Positions 45,497-55,088 of a stretch of 64,000 bases of DNA are shown here, piece after piece. Position numbers and translations under genes: made by a program. Numbering within the stretch: the first letter of the stretch is position 1; each line of letters opens with the position of its first letter. The DNA comes from DATARH01 sp963773625 (lineage in GTDB: Bacteria > Pseudomonadota > Alphaproteobacteria > ATCC43930 > CGMCC-115725), in NCBI GenBank assembly GCA_963773625.1, contig CAVZCJ010000016.1, positions 1 through 64,000 of the forward strand, in the 5' to 3' direction. Under the pieces are notes generated by a model. The model was not told the origin of the DNA. It did no database searches and saw nothing but the letters and a program-made list of their open reading frames with translations.

Positions 45497-45979
45497 CTAC
45501 CGCCGTTCCAGCATCGCCTCGGCGCTGGAGACGCCGTATTCGCCCGACGGCTCGATGTTCAGCTCTTTGACCACGCCGTCCTCGACCACCATCGAGTAGC
45601 GCTGCGAGCGGATGCCCATCCCGGCCTCGGTGCGATCGACGGTGAGGCCCAGCGCCTGGGTCAGCTCGCACGAACCATCGCCGAGCATCGTCACCTTACC
45701 GCCGGCATCGTGCTCCTTACCCCAGGCGTTCATCACGAACGCATCGTTGACCGAGACGCAGGCGATTTCGTCGAGACCTTTGGCCTTCAGCGCCGCCGAA
45801 TTAGTCACATAACCCGGCAGGTGTCGCGACGAGCAGGTGCGCGTATAAGCGCCGGGAAGCCCGAACACCGCGACTTGCTTGCCCTTGAAGTAGTCGTCCG
45901 ATGACACCGCCTGCACGCCATCGGCCGTCAAGTAACGCAGGGTCACGCTCGGAATACGGTCACCGACTTTGATCGTCAT
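45497..45979 (-). CDS. Prx5-type peroxiredoxin
   Basis: The 160-residue protein matches the Prx5/AhpE-like redoxin family: VAVFGLPGAYTRTCSSRHLPGYV holds the active-site T-x-x-C, then GLDEIACVSVNDAFVMNAWGKEH and RSQRYSMVVEDGVVKELNIEPSGEYGVSSAEAML. The resolving cysteine is absent or non-conserved, so a glutaredoxin or glutathione may complete the cycle. It reduces peroxides and alkyl hydroperoxides in the cytosol. Confidence 0.95.
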   Translation of the reverse strand: MTIKVGDRIPSVTLRYLTADGVQAVSSDDYFKGKQVAVFGLPGAYTRTCSSRHLPGYVTNSAALKAKGLDEIACVSVNDAFVMNAWGKEHDAGGKVTMLGDGSCELTQALGLTVDRTEAGMGIRSQRYSMVVEDGVVKELNIEPSGEYGVSSAEAMLERR

Positions 45980-45991
45980 GCTCAGCTCCGT

Positions 45992-46918
45992 TCAGCTCTG
46001 GGGGATGTGGAAGACCGCCTTGCCGGCAATGCCGCGCGCCAGCAAGCGCGCGCCGACCGTCGGGATGTCGTGCCAATCATGCTCGGCGATACGCGGTTTC
46101 AGCGAGCCGTCCGCGACCAGCGATACCAACAGCGCGAGGTCGGGGCCGAATTTCTCCTCCGGCTCCGAGGTGAAGTAGTGAAAGCCCTGCAGCCGCGCGT
46201 TCTGGTGCTCGGCGAACACCCGGAAATCGAGCGGCGCCGGCTCGCCCGACGAGTTGCCGTAGATGACGACGACGCCCTTGGCTTCGACCCGCGCGATCGC
46301 GGCTGTCAGTGAGGCCCCTCCGGCGGCTTCGAGGATCAGCTCAAAGCGTCCCTGCGCCTGGTCGATCCCGGTGACGATCTCGGCGGCGCCGAGCCCGTCG
46401 AGCACCTTGGCGCGCTCGGCGCTGCCGACGATGGCGGTCACCCTGGCGCCCGAGCGCGCCGCGATCTGCACCGCGATATTGCCAACCCCGCCGGCCGCGC
46501 CGGTGATCAGCACCCGCTTGCCAAGCAGCGGCGCGCCGTGGCGCAACGTGCGCAACGCGGTTAGCCCGGCAACCGGCAGTGCCGCCGCGGCGGCGGACGG
46601 CACGTTGTCCGGCAGGGCCGCCATGCGGTGGCTCGGCACAACCGCGCGCTCGGCCCAGCCCTCCCAATCGGTCAGGCAGACCACTCGGGTGCCCGTTTCG
46701 GGGCCGCTGCCGTCCGCTGCCTGGCGAAGCACGACTCCGGCGATGTCCTGGCCGGGACGCCAGCCCTCGGGCCGCACCTGGAACAGGCGCATCTCGCCGC
46801 GGTTCAACGAGAACGCGTGCACCGCGACCAGTGCCTCGTTCGCCTTGGGCTGTGGCTCGGCCACATCCTTTATCGCGACAGGCGCCGGCCCACCGGGCGT
46901 GTTGACGACAGCGAGCAT
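45992..46918 (-). CDS. MDR-family zinc-type alcohol dehydrogenase/quinone oxidoreductase-like protein
   Basis: Starting at ATG 46,918 the 308-residue protein has the GroES-like part (VHAFSLNRGEMRLF, GQDIAGVVLRQA, GTRVVCL) and the NADPH-binding fold (RVLITGAAGGVGNIAVQIAARSGARVTAIVG, then GVVVIYGNSSGEPA). No catalytic zinc cysteines are visible, so it is probably a quinone-oxidoreductase-like reductase. The longer open frame upstream is the antisense-shifted shadow of panE and is not part of it. It ends 13 bp from the peroxiredoxin start. Confidence 0.9.
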   Translation of the reverse strand: MLAVVNTPGGPAPVAIKDVAEPQPKANEALVAVHAFSLNRGEMRLFQVRPEGWRPGQDIAGVVLRQAADGSGPETGTRVVCLTDWEGWAERAVVPSHRMAALPDNVPSAAAAALPVAGLTALRTLRHGAPLLGKRVLITGAAGGVGNIAVQIAARSGARVTAIVGSAERAKVLDGLGAAEIVTGIDQAQGRFELILEAAGGASLTAAIARVEAKGVVVIYGNSSGEPAPLDFRVFAEHQNARLQGFHYFTSEPEEKFGPDLALLVSLVADGSLKPRIAEHDWHDIPTVGARLLARGIAGKAVFHIPQS

Positions 46919-46943
46919 CTCTCGCCTCCCACCCCCACCTCTA

Positions 46944-46967
46944 CCCTCCCCCGCAAGCGGGGGAGGG
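46944..46967. repeat. Perfect GC-rich inverted repeat upstream of the MDR gene
   Basis: CCCTCCCCCGC and GCGGGGGAGGG flank AA, giving an 11-bp stem. It lies in the 86-bp gap between the reductase gene and the MDR gene, both on the minus strand. It resembles the well-known dispersed CCCTCCCCCG..CGGGGGAGGG repeats of alphaproteobacteria. Confidence 0.75.
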
Positions 46968-47004
46968 AGCGCGTCAGCGCGGGTGGCGGTTTGCTGTCTT
47001 CGAC

Positions 47005-48072
47005 CTAATTTAGCCGTAGATCGGTAATGTGCTTTGGATCGGGCTTCAGCTCGCCGCGCTCGACCCGCAGCACGATGTCGGTGAGGATCGCGTTGGTCGG
47101 CGCGTCGATCCCGACCTCCTTGCCCTTCTGCACGACAAAGCCGTTGAGGAAGTTGATCTCGGTACGGCGGCCCTTGACCATGTCCTGGCCCATCGACGGG
47201 CGATGCTCGCCGCCGCCGGGTCTGTTGGCCTCGGCGAGCCGGTGTTCGTCGATCTGCCGCTGCGCGTCGGCGTCGCCCTCGCCGGAACGCGCGATTAGCT
47301 CCGGGTCCATGTGGCTGACCTCGTCGAATGTGTAGCCGAGCGCCTGCCCTACCCGGATCGCTTCGCTGCCGAGCCGGTTCGAGAAATGGCGGATCGCGTC
47401 GTTCTTGACCATGTCCTTGGTGATCATCCCGGTGCAGGCGGAGAGCCCGTTGCCCATCACGTTGGTGACCAGCTTTGACCAGCGCTCGCCCCACAGATTC
47501 TCGGTGACCATCGCGCTGTCGGCGTTGGCGAGCAGCGCGCACACCTCCTTGGCGCGCTCGGTGACCCGGCCATGGACTTCGCCGGCGCGGAATACGGTGT
47601 GCTTGGAGCCCGATTTGCCGGCGGCGCGGGCGATCTGGCCGGGCGCGTTGAGCCCCACCGTAATCGAGCTGGCGATAGAGCCCAGCGTCTTGCCCCAGCC
47701 GACGATGTTGGCGATGGTCTCCTCGTTCATGCAGTTCTGCAGCGAGACGAAATAGCCGTTATCGGCGACGTACTGCCTGATCATCGTCGTCGCCCACGCG
47801 GTGTCGTAGCTCTTGGTGCAGACAAAGGCGATGTCGAACGGCTTTTCCTTCGATATCTGCTGCAGCTCGGTGACGTGCAGCGCCCGCACCGGCACGGTGA
47901 ACGGTTCGACGTCGCGCAGATGGGTGATCGTCAGCCCGTGCTTTTTCATGTGCTCGACATGCTCGGGCCAGAAATCGATGAAGGTTACGTCCTCGCCGGC
48001 CTTGACCATATGTGCTCCGGCATAGCCGCCGACCGCGCCGGTGCAGACGATCGCGATCTTCTTCTTCGCCAT
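47005..48072 (-). CDS. 2-dehydropantoate 2-reductase family protein
   Basis: The 355-residue protein starts with the Rossmann motif IAIVCTGAVGGYAGAHMVKAG, then PFDIAFVCTKSYDT, SLQNCMNEE and the C-terminal ApbA/PanE helical domain (ERWSKLVTNVMGNGLSACTG; GRRTEINFLNGFVV). PanE reduces ketopantoate with NADPH for pantothenate synthesis. At 355 residues it is longer than classical PanE (about 300), so it could be a paralogue with another substrate. It is followed by the MDR gene on the same strand. Confidence 0.88.
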   Translation of the reverse strand: MAKKKIAIVCTGAVGGYAGAHMVKAGEDVTFIDFWPEHVEHMKKHGLTITHLRDVEPFTVPVRALHVTELQQISKEKPFDIAFVCTKSYDTAWATTMIRQYVADNGYFVSLQNCMNEETIANIVGWGKTLGSIASSITVGLNAPGQIARAAGKSGSKHTVFRAGEVHGRVTERAKEVCALLANADSAMVTENLWGERWSKLVTNVMGNGLSACTGMITKDMVKNDAIRHFSNRLGSEAIRVGQALGYTFDEVSHMDPELIARSGEGDADAQRQIDEHRLAEANRPGGGEHRPSMGQDMVKGRRTEINFLNGFVVQKGKEVGIDAPTNAILTDIVLRVERGELKPDPKHITDLRLN

Positions 48073-48179
48073 AGCATTTCCTCCTTAGAGCTTCGGCCGG
48101 GACGGCTCTCCCCGCGCTTCCGATTCGATCCTAGTACGGGCGAGTGCGGCGGGGGAAGCGCTCGGCCTGCATGGCGGGA

Positions 48180-48452
48180 TCAACGCCGGCGTGGGACGCG
48201 TCGCCGCGGAGTCGCGGCGCGCCGCTTCCCGGCTGATCTGCGTCGGCCCCGAGCTGGAGCCGCAGGACGCTTGTGGCGCCACCAATCGGCGATGAGCGCG
48301 ACCGGCAGGGAGGCGATGCCCAGCGCCATCGCCGCGCTGGCGGTACGGGCGAACCGCGCCAGCGGCACAGAGACGACGGCGAGGCCGAGCAGCGCCCCGG
48401 CGCCGAACCCCAGCAGAGCGATCTTCGTCCAGCGGAGTCTCGACCAGTTCAT
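48180..48452 (-). CDS. Small membrane protein with basic tail
   Basis: From ATG 48,452 the 90-residue frame has two hydrophobic helices (IALLGFGAGALLGLAVVSVPLARF; SAAMALGIASLPVALIADWW) and an Arg/Ala/Pro-rich tail. The first residues MNWSRLRWTK fit a positive-inside signal. Its function is unknown. The region is high in GC and other frames are open as well, so the call is moderate. Confidence 0.5.
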   Translation of the reverse strand: MNWSRLRWTKIALLGFGAGALLGLAVVSVPLARFARTASAAMALGIASLPVALIADWWRHKRPAAPARGRRRSAGKRRAATPRRRVPRRR

Positions 48453-48522
48453 GACAGCACATATCACGAGCGCGCTGCCGGCGGTTGCAAGCTCCACGGC
48501 TGTCGCCGAGGATGCGCCAGCA

Positions 48523-50090
48523 ATGCGCAGCTTTGGGTCATTTCGCGGCGCCGCCGCCGTAACTGGCGACGGGATCGGCGAGCCGCGGATCAACCGGGCC
48601 GCGATCACCGCCTCGATTACCTGCGCGACGATCATGCAGGGCGTCGACACCACGATCGCCAATGTCGCGCTGCCGCATATTCAGGGGAGCTTCAGCTGTT
48701 CCCAGGATCAGATCGCCTGGGTGGTGACGTCGTACATCGTCGCCGCCGCGATCATGACGCCGCTCACTGGCTGGCTCGCGGGCCGGCTTGGGATCAAGTG
48801 GGTGTTCTTCTTCTCGGTCGTCGGCTTCACGACCGCCTCGGCCTTGTGCGGCGCCGCGACGACCTGGTCCAGCTCGTGCTCTATCGCGTGCTTCAGGGAA
48901 TTTGCGGCGCGGCGCTGGTGCCGCTGTCGCAATCAGTGCTGCTGCGCGCTAATCCGCCGGAGCGCCACGGCCGGGCAATGGCGCTGTGGGGAATCGGCAC
49001 GATGCTGGGCCCGATCATCGGGCCGGCGCTCGGCGGCTGGCTCACCGATAATTTCACCTGGCGCTGGGTCTTCCTCATCAACCTGCCGGTTGGTGTGCTG
49101 TGCGCGCTCGGCATCCTCGTCTTCATCCATGACGACCGACGCGGTCATCGCGAGCGGTTCGATTTTTTCGGGTTCGGCACGCTTAGCGTGGCGGTCGGCG
49201 CGGTACAGATGATGCTCGATCGCGGCGAGCTGAAGGACTGGTTCGGTTCGACCGAGATTTGGGTCGAGGCGACCGTCGCGGCGTTGTGCTTCTACCTCTT
49301 CGTGGTCCACACCGCGACCACCAGCGCCAGCTCATTTCTCAACCGCGCGATGCTGAAAGATCCCAACTTCACCGCTGGTTTTATCCTAATGTTCTTCGTC
49401 GGCATCATCCTCAACGGCACGATGGTGCTGTTGCCGACGATGATGCAGGCGCTGATGAACTACCCCGTTGTCACCGCCGGGTTCGTCACCGCACCGCGCG
49501 GCATCGGTACCCTGGTCGCGATGATCTTGGTCGCGCGGTTTATCGGCAAGATCGATACCCGGCTTATCATCCTCACCGGTCTGTCGCTGACCGCGATCTC
49601 GCTGTGGCAGATGACGGGTTTTTCGCTGGCGATGAACATGAACCCGCTTCTCGTCTCCGGAATCCTGCAGGGGTTTGGGCTTGGCTTTGTGTTCACGCCG
49701 CTTTCCGTCATCACCTTCTCTACCCTGTCGCGCCAGCACCTCACCCAAGGCACCGCGATCTTCAGTCTGATGCGCAATGTGGGGGGCAGCGTCGGCGTCT
49801 CGATCGTCGAAGCGCTCCTTGTGCGGAACAGCCAGATCGTCCACTCGCGGCTCGCCGAACACATTCGTCCCGACAACCCGCTAGTCCAAACTCTGGGTGC
49901 CCCCTACAGCCTTACCGAGCTGCACGGTGTGGCCGCGCTCAACGCCGAGGTTACTCGCCAGGCGCAGATGATCGCCTATATCGACGATTTTCATTTCATG
50001 GTGATCGTCATTCTCGTGGCGCTGCCGTTCCTGTTGCTGCTGCGCCGGCCGAACCGCGCCCCGAAAGTCCCGGCTGCCGCACTCGAGTAA
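48523..50090 (+). CDS. DHA2/EmrB-QacA MFS transporter, first of a tandem pair (one apparent frameshift)
   Basis: The protein starts MRSFGSFRG and has the 14-helix DHA2 pattern: ASITCATIMQGVDTTIANVALPHIQGSFSCSQDQIAWVVTSYIVAAAIMTPLTGWLAGRLGIKW. The frame shifts near 48,865; the rest follows in another frame (VQLVLYRVLQGICGAALVPLSQSVLLRANPPERHGRAMALWGIG). It is highly similar to the next gene throughout. It probably exports drugs or fatty-acid-like compounds by proton antiport. Confidence 0.9.
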
Positions 50091-50152
50091 CCTGGCCGCG
50101 ATATTGCTGCCGTCATCGGGCGCGGTTGCACGCGGCGGCGGTCTCGCCGAGG

Positions 50153-51727
50153 ATGGCGCTGATGCGTGGGCTACGCTCATTTCACCGCAAGATCGCCCCG
50201 CCGGACGGCGCGGCGGCGCCGCGCACCAATCGCACCGCGGTCACTGCCTCGATCATGCTGGCGACGTTTATGCAGGGCGTCGATACGACCATCGCCAATG
50301 TCGCGCTGCCGCATATGCAAGGCAGCTTCTCGTGCTCGCAGGACCAGATCGCCTGGGTGGTGACGTCTTACATCGTCGCGGCGGCGATCATGACCCCGCT
50401 GACCGGCTGGCTCGCGAGCCGATTTGGGATCAAATACGTGTTTCTGATCTCGGTGGTCGGCTTCACTATCGCCTCGGCGCTGTGCGGCGCCGCCACAAGC
50501 CTTGTCCAGCTCGTCGTTTACCGGCTGTTGCAGGGGATTTGCGGGGCGGCTCTGGTGCCGCTCTCGCAGTCCGTGCTGCTGCAGGTCAACCCGCCCGAGC
50601 GCCATGCCAAGGCAATGGCGGTATGGGGCATGGGGGTGATCCTTGGCCCCATCATCGGGCCGGCGCTCGGCGGCTGGCTAACCGACGACTACTCTTGGCG
50701 GTGGGTGTTTTACATCAACGTGCCGGTCGGCGTGCTTGCCGCGTCCGGGATCATGGTCTTCATCCATGAGACACGACACGGCCAGCGCGAAGCTTTCGAT
50801 TGGTTTGGCTTTACGACCCTGAGCCTCGCCATCGGTGCGCTGCAGATGATGCTCGATCGCGGCGAGCTCAAGGACTGGTTCGGCTCGAGCGAGATATGGA
50901 TTGAGACGATCGTCGCGGCTCTCAGCTTTTATCTCTTCATCGTCCATACCGCGACAGCGGGCGACCGCTCGTTTCTCAATCGCGCGCTTTTGAAAAACTC
51001 GAATTGCGTGGGCGGGATCGTGCTGATGTTTCTCATCGGCATCCCGCTCTACGGGTCAATGACCCTACTGCCGACGATGATGCAGGCACTGATGAATTAC
51101 CCTGTTGTCACCGCGGGCTTCGTGACGGCGCCGCGTGGCGTGGGCACGATGGTCGCGATGTTTGTCGTCGCTCGCCTGGTCGGCAAGATCGACATCAGGT
51201 TGATCATCCTCGGCGGGCTCACGTTGACGGCCGTGTCGCTATGGCAGATGACCGGGTTTTCGCTCCAGATGGGGACGTGGCCGTTTATCACCACCGGCCT
51301 GCTGCAGGGGTTCGGCCTCGGCTTTGTCTTCACACCGCTTTCGGTTGTCACATTCTCGACCCTGCCCCGCAACGTCATTACTCAGGGCACCGCGATTTTC
51401 AGCCTGATGCGCAATGTCGGGGGCAGCGTCGGCATCTCGATCGTCGAGGCGCTCCTGGTGGAGAACACTCAGGTCGTCCATTCACGGCTCGCCGAGCACG
51501 TAAGGCCCGACAATCCGCTGGCACAGACGCTCGGCGCGCCGTACAGCTTGACCAATATCCATGGCGTCGCCGCGCTCAATGCCCAGGTGACGCGCCAGGC
51601 GCAGATGATCGCCTATATCGACGATTTCCACCTGATGGTGGTCATCATTATCATCGCGTCGCCGTTCCTGCTGTTACTGCGTCGGCCGCGCCGACGGGCC
51701 TCGGAACCGGCGGTAGCGATGGAGTGA
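50153..51727 (+). CDS. DHA2/EmrB-QacA MFS transporter, second of a tandem pair
   Basis: The intact 524-residue copy starts at ATG 50,153 after GAG (another ATG at 50,162). Motifs: GVDTTIANVALPHMQGSFSCSQDQIAWVVTSYIVAAAIMTPLTGWLASRFG, LLQGICGAALVPLSQSVLLQVNPPERHAKAMAVWGMGVILGPIIGPALGGWLTDDYSWRWVFYINVPVG. It is a clear duplicate of the previous gene, 62 bp away. No EmrA-type membrane-fusion partner is adjacent. Confidence 0.93.
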   Translation: MALMRGLRSFHRKIAPPDGAAAPRTNRTAVTASIMLATFMQGVDTTIANVALPHMQGSFSCSQDQIAWVVTSYIVAAAIMTPLTGWLASRFGIKYVFLISVVGFTIASALCGAATSLVQLVVYRLLQGICGAALVPLSQSVLLQVNPPERHAKAMAVWGMGVILGPIIGPALGGWLTDDYSWRWVFYINVPVGVLAASGIMVFIHETRHGQREAFDWFGFTTLSLAIGALQMMLDRGELKDWFGSSEIWIETIVAALSFYLFIVHTATAGDRSFLNRALLKNSNCVGGIVLMFLIGIPLYGSMTLLPTMMQALMNYPVVTAGFVTAPRGVGTMVAMFVVARLVGKIDIRLIILGGLTLTAVSLWQMTGFSLQMGTWPFITTGLLQGFGLGFVFTPLSVVTFSTLPRNVITQGTAIFSLMRNVGGSVGISIVEALLVENTQVVHSRLAEHVRPDNPLAQTLGAPYSLTNIHGVAALNAQVTRQAQMIAYIDDFHLMVVIIIIASPFLLLLRRPRRRASEPAVAME

Positions 51728-51734
51728 GCCGCGG

Positions 51735-51989
51735 CTAGGTCGCAGCGCGGGTCGCGATCAAATAGATGAAGACGCCAAAGAGCATCGCCAGAGCGGTCGC
51801 CAGCGACAGGATGAACCAATAGGTTCCGGGAGAGCTCCGCCGCTCGACGGTGACGTCGAGATACTCGGCGTAACCGAGCCAGCCTGCGGGGTTGAGCGGC
51901 ACCGCGCCGTCAAACAGGGCCAGTGGGATCCGCGCAACAATGAAAAGCTCGATGAGGGCGAGCATGCCGACAATGAACCACATCTTCAT
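51735..51989 (-). CDS. Small membrane protein, 84 residues
   Basis: The protein has two membrane helices (MWFIVGMLALIELFIVARIPLALF and YWFILSLATALAMLFGVFIYLIA) separated by a hydrophilic loop (VERRSSPGTY). ATG 51,989 is preceded by GGGAGGGC. It converges on the exporter pair with an 8-bp gap. I do not recognise the family. Confidence 0.65.
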   Translation of the reverse strand: MKMWFIVGMLALIELFIVARIPLALFDGAVPLNPAGWLGYAEYLDVTVERRSSPGTYWFILSLATALAMLFGVFIYLIATRAAT

Positions 51990-52122
51990 GATGCCCTCCC
52001 TCGACGAGAGACTGCCTCGCTGAGAGATAGGATCGGTCTGCCCGTAGCGCGGCGAATATTCGTTTCTAATTTGGCCTGTATTACGGTGCTTCTGCCCTGA
52101 TGAAGCCCCTCCCCCGAAACAC

Positions 52123-52437
52123 CTAATAACAGGCTTGTCCGGTAACCCGCGCCCCTGACGGCAACAATCCGAAACACGCGCCTCCGGCTGGTGCGGTCAG
52201 TGTGTTGTAAGGGCCAAGACGGCCCGCGGGCGTACAGCAGAAATTGGGGCGCGTTCCGGGTACGCTGCCGGGCACCGGCCCTGCGGCGGTCATGCATATA
52301 CAAGTGCTGCCCGGTGAAGCCTGTCCGCTGATGGGGCAGGAACCCGATCGGGTTACGCAAGTTGATTGCGCCGCCGCCGTTGACGCCGTCAAGAGGAGCA
52401 GCACCAGGCTGCTCACCGCGATGGCAAATCGGATCAA
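52123..52437 (-). CDS. Small secreted cysteine-rich protein, TTG start
   Basis: The 104-residue protein has a signal peptide (IRFAIAVSSLVLLLLTASTAAAQ) and a mature part with eight cysteines (STCVTRSGSC, CICM, FCCTP, GACFG, QACY), which suggests disulfides. The TTG start overlaps the stop of the upstream gene (TTGA), so translation is coupled. The family is unknown. Confidence 0.65.
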   Translation of the reverse strand: MIRFAIAVSSLVLLLLTASTAAAQSTCVTRSGSCPISGQASPGSTCICMTAAGPVPGSVPGTRPNFCCTPAGRLGPYNTLTAPAGGACFGLLPSGARVTGQACY

Positions 52438-53115
52438 TGCGTCGCCCCAATCCCGTCGGCCGAGGTCAGAGCAGCCGCTTGCGCCGATCGGGCCAAGTCA
52501 CGAAGCGCCAGAAAATGCAGCGATGCGTCAGGCTGCGCCGCGCTCAATTGAAGAGCTGGCGGTTGTCCGGTCTGCGCCACCAACCGAAAGGCGTCGCTAC
52601 TGTTGCCGGAATAGGTGACGGTGATGTCCCGGGGTGTGATGACGGTTCCGGTGTTGGCGCCGGTACCCTGCGGCAGCCTGTAGTATTGAATAGTGAATTT
52701 TTGACCCTGGTTAAAAGGTGTTGGTTGACCTATCAGAAAATACTCATCATGTAATTGAACGGCTCCAGCAACAACTGGCATGGGCGCCGTTTTGCTGTAA
52801 AACTGGGAAATTATCTGATCTTCGTTGCTCAGCTCGGATATTGAAAATTGATAGTAATACATCCCACGTGTTTGCGCGTAGAACCACCATCCGACTGAAA
52901 GGATCATGGCGCCGATACCGCAATAGACGCTGAGGATGAAGTAGAAATCGCAGGGTGCGAATTTCCGCCGGATTGGCGCGGGGCGTCCTGCTAACCGCCT
53001 CGCGGTACCATTGATGCGCCGTACGGGTGACGACAAGGATGAATAAAATTGCAAATAAAAACGGGCCGAATTGTTCCGCCAAACCCACCAATGTTGTGAC
53101 GTCGCTGACTGACAT
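52434..53115 (-). CDS. Membrane protein of unknown function (one apparent frameshift)
   Basis: From ATG 53,115 the protein reads MSVSDVTTLVGLAEQFGPFLFAILFILVVTRTAHQWYREAV (a first helix). Near 52,960 the frame changes to give FYFILSVYCGIGAMILSVGWWFYAQT (second helix), then a beta-rich soluble part (GMYYYQFSISELSNEDQIISQFYSK, YFLIGQPTPFNQGQKFTIQYYRLPQ, ITPRDITVTYSG). About 225 residues in total. No family is recognised. It is coupled to the downstream secreted cysteine-rich gene. Confidence 0.6.
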
Positions 53116-53313
53116 CTGTGGGTGCTCCGAATTTGCTACCGAGCCCAGACCGTCCACAAATAATCTAGAACGATCACCGCAGCTTGTTAAGCGAGTGTTT
53201 GGACTGCCGCTGCCCGAGAAGACCTGTGGATGCTCGTGGGAGATTTCGCCCGAGCTAAGGGATGCGGCGCACTTATCGCTCGCATGTTTACGAGTATGAG
53301 AGATTTCACATCG

Positions 53314-53586
53314 ATGACGCGGCGGTGCTTGTTGGCTTTGGCCATGGCTACACTGGCGATGGGTTCGCTTGATGCGGCCGAACCCGATATCGGTGTGGCG
53401 ACGATGCTGCCCGACGGCACGATCCACATGCGGCTGCGCGCTCCGTTGCCGGGCGGCGGTGCTGGTGAGGGCGAGTTCGACTACAAGCCCGACAGTCCAG
53501 ACTACCGGCAGATATTGGAGCATCTTGGCGGGCTGCAGCCGGGCGAGACCAAGCCGGTGAAGCCGTGGCCTGACGCACCGCACTGA
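53314..53586 (+). CDS. Small secreted protein
   Basis: Starting at ATG 53,314 it has a signal peptide (MTRRCLLALAMATLAMGSLDAA) and a mature part of about 68 residues with a GxxxxGExEFDYKPDSPDYRQILEHLGGLQPGE pattern. In-frame ATGs at 53,284 and 53,296 are possible. It is divergent from the membrane protein gene at 53,115. Function unknown. Confidence 0.6.
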   Translation: MTRRCLLALAMATLAMGSLDAAEPDIGVATMLPDGTIHMRLRAPLPGGGAGEGEFDYKPDSPDYRQILEHLGGLQPGETKPVKPWPDAPH

Positions 53587-53662
53587 AGCGTTAGCGCAGT
53601 GGACGTGAGCCGCGCCGCGGGCGCATAGTTTCGGCAGGGATTGCTTCAGCCAAGAGGACACC

Positions 53663-54909
53663 ATGTCGGTCCAGGATGTGAGGTTTGACGGGGCTGTTTC
53701 ATGGCACTCGAACGCGCTCAGCGAGGTGCCGTTTCGGGTCTATACCGACCCGCAGCAATACGCGCTCGAGCAGGAGCGTATCTTCAAGGGCGAGACCTGG
53801 AGTTACCTTTGCCTCGCGGGCGAAATTCCAAACCCCGGCGATTGGGTCGCCACCACGATCGGTGAGGTCGCCATCATTGTCGCCCGCGACGATCCGGCGC
53901 GATCAACGCCTTCGTCAACCGCTGCGCCCATCGCGGCAATCTCTTGTGCCTCAAGAACAGAGGTCACGACCGAGAGATCACCTGCATCTATCACGGCTGG
54001 AGCTACGATCTCACCGGCCAGCTGACCGGTGTCGCGTTCGAGAAGGGGGTGAAGCGTCAGGGCGGCATGGCACCTGAGTTCCACAAGGAGGAGCACCACC
54101 TCCAGCGCTTGCGCGTCGAGGAGCTGTGCGGCCTCGTTTTCGGCACGTTCAGCGACACGGTCGCCGACCTGAAGACCTATCTCGGTCCGGTCGTGGTCGG
54201 CGGCTTGAAGCGGGTGCTGGAGGGCCGGTCGACGCACATCATCGGCCGCTCGACCCAGATCCTTCCCAACAACTGGAAGCTTTACGCGGAGAACGTCAAG
54301 GACACCTATCACGCCTCGATCCTGCACTCGTTCCTGACGACGTTTCGCATCAACCGGCTGTCGATGCCGGGCAGCATCAACATCAGCGAGGATGGCGGGC
54401 ATCATTTCAGCCAGGCCAAGCTCGATTACGCCGCCGAGGACGCCGACTACAAGGCGGCGCAGCTTCGCTCCGACACGGATCTGAAGCTGGAGGACAATTC
54501 GGTCGTCGAGTCGGTCGACGAATTCGGCGATCAGGTCTCGGTGCAGATATTGACCGTCTTCCCCAACATGGTGCTGCAGCAGGTGCGCAACACGATTGCG
54601 GTGCGGGTCATCCGCCCGCGCGGGGTCGATAAGACCGAGCTCGACTGGGTGCATCTCGGCTTCGACGGCGACGACGCCACAATGCGGGAACGACGGCTGC
54701 GCCAGGGCAATTTGATCGGCGCCGCGGGCTATATCTCGATGGAGGACGGCTGCGTCGGCGGGTTCGTGCAGCGCGCGCTGCAATACAACGATGACGGCGA
54801 CGGCATCGTCATGATGGGCGGGCACGAAGCGCAGTCGCAAACCTTCCGCGCCAGCGAGGCGGCGATCCGCGGTTTCTGGAAGAAGTACCGCGCGCTCACC
54901 GGGGTTTAA
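53663..54909 (+). CDS. Aromatic-ring-hydroxylating dioxygenase large subunit, Rieske type (one apparent frameshift)
   Basis: The N-terminal part (VPFRVYTDPQQYALEQERIFKGETWSYLCLAGEIPNPGDW) is followed by a frame break near 53,900. The Rieske [2Fe-2S] site is NRCAHRGNLLC...CIYHGWSYDLTG (CxH, CxxH). The mononuclear-iron domain has NWKLYAENVKDTYHASILHSF (D and two His). It hydroxylates an aromatic acid together with the small subunit encoded at 55,089. The C-terminus (ISMEDGCVGGFVQRAL) matches benzoate/anthranilate-type oxygenases; substrate is unknown. Confidence 0.9.
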
Positions 54910-54924
54910 CCGTCTCGGACCGGC

Positions 54925-55065
54925 GCAGGTGCGTCCTTCGAGGCTCGCTGTGCGAGCACCTCAGGATGAGGACTTTCTCTATGCCATGCACCAACTTCCC
55001 TCGATCCTGAGGAGCGCCCCGCCAGGGCGCGTCTCGCCAGGGCGCGTCTCGAAGGACGCAAGACG
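54925..55065. repeat. Palindromic intergenic repeat between dioxygenase subunit genes
   Basis: GCGTCCTTCGAGGCTCGC and, further on, GCGCGTCTCGAAGGACGC form the outer arms; CCTCAGGATGAGG and CCTCGATCCTGAGG lie inside. The unit GCCAGGGCGCGTCTC is duplicated in tandem. Such CCTTCGAGGC..CATCCTGAGG repeats are familiar in alphaproteobacterial gene gaps. Confidence 0.75.
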
Positions 55066-55088
55066 GTGCTGCCGCGGGTGCGCGGGCG

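Noticed and set aside
46919..47542. N-terminal extension of the MDR oxidoreductase
   Set aside because: This stretch is the out-of-frame shadow of the panE-like gene and a GC-rich hairpin; the MDR domain starts at 46,918.
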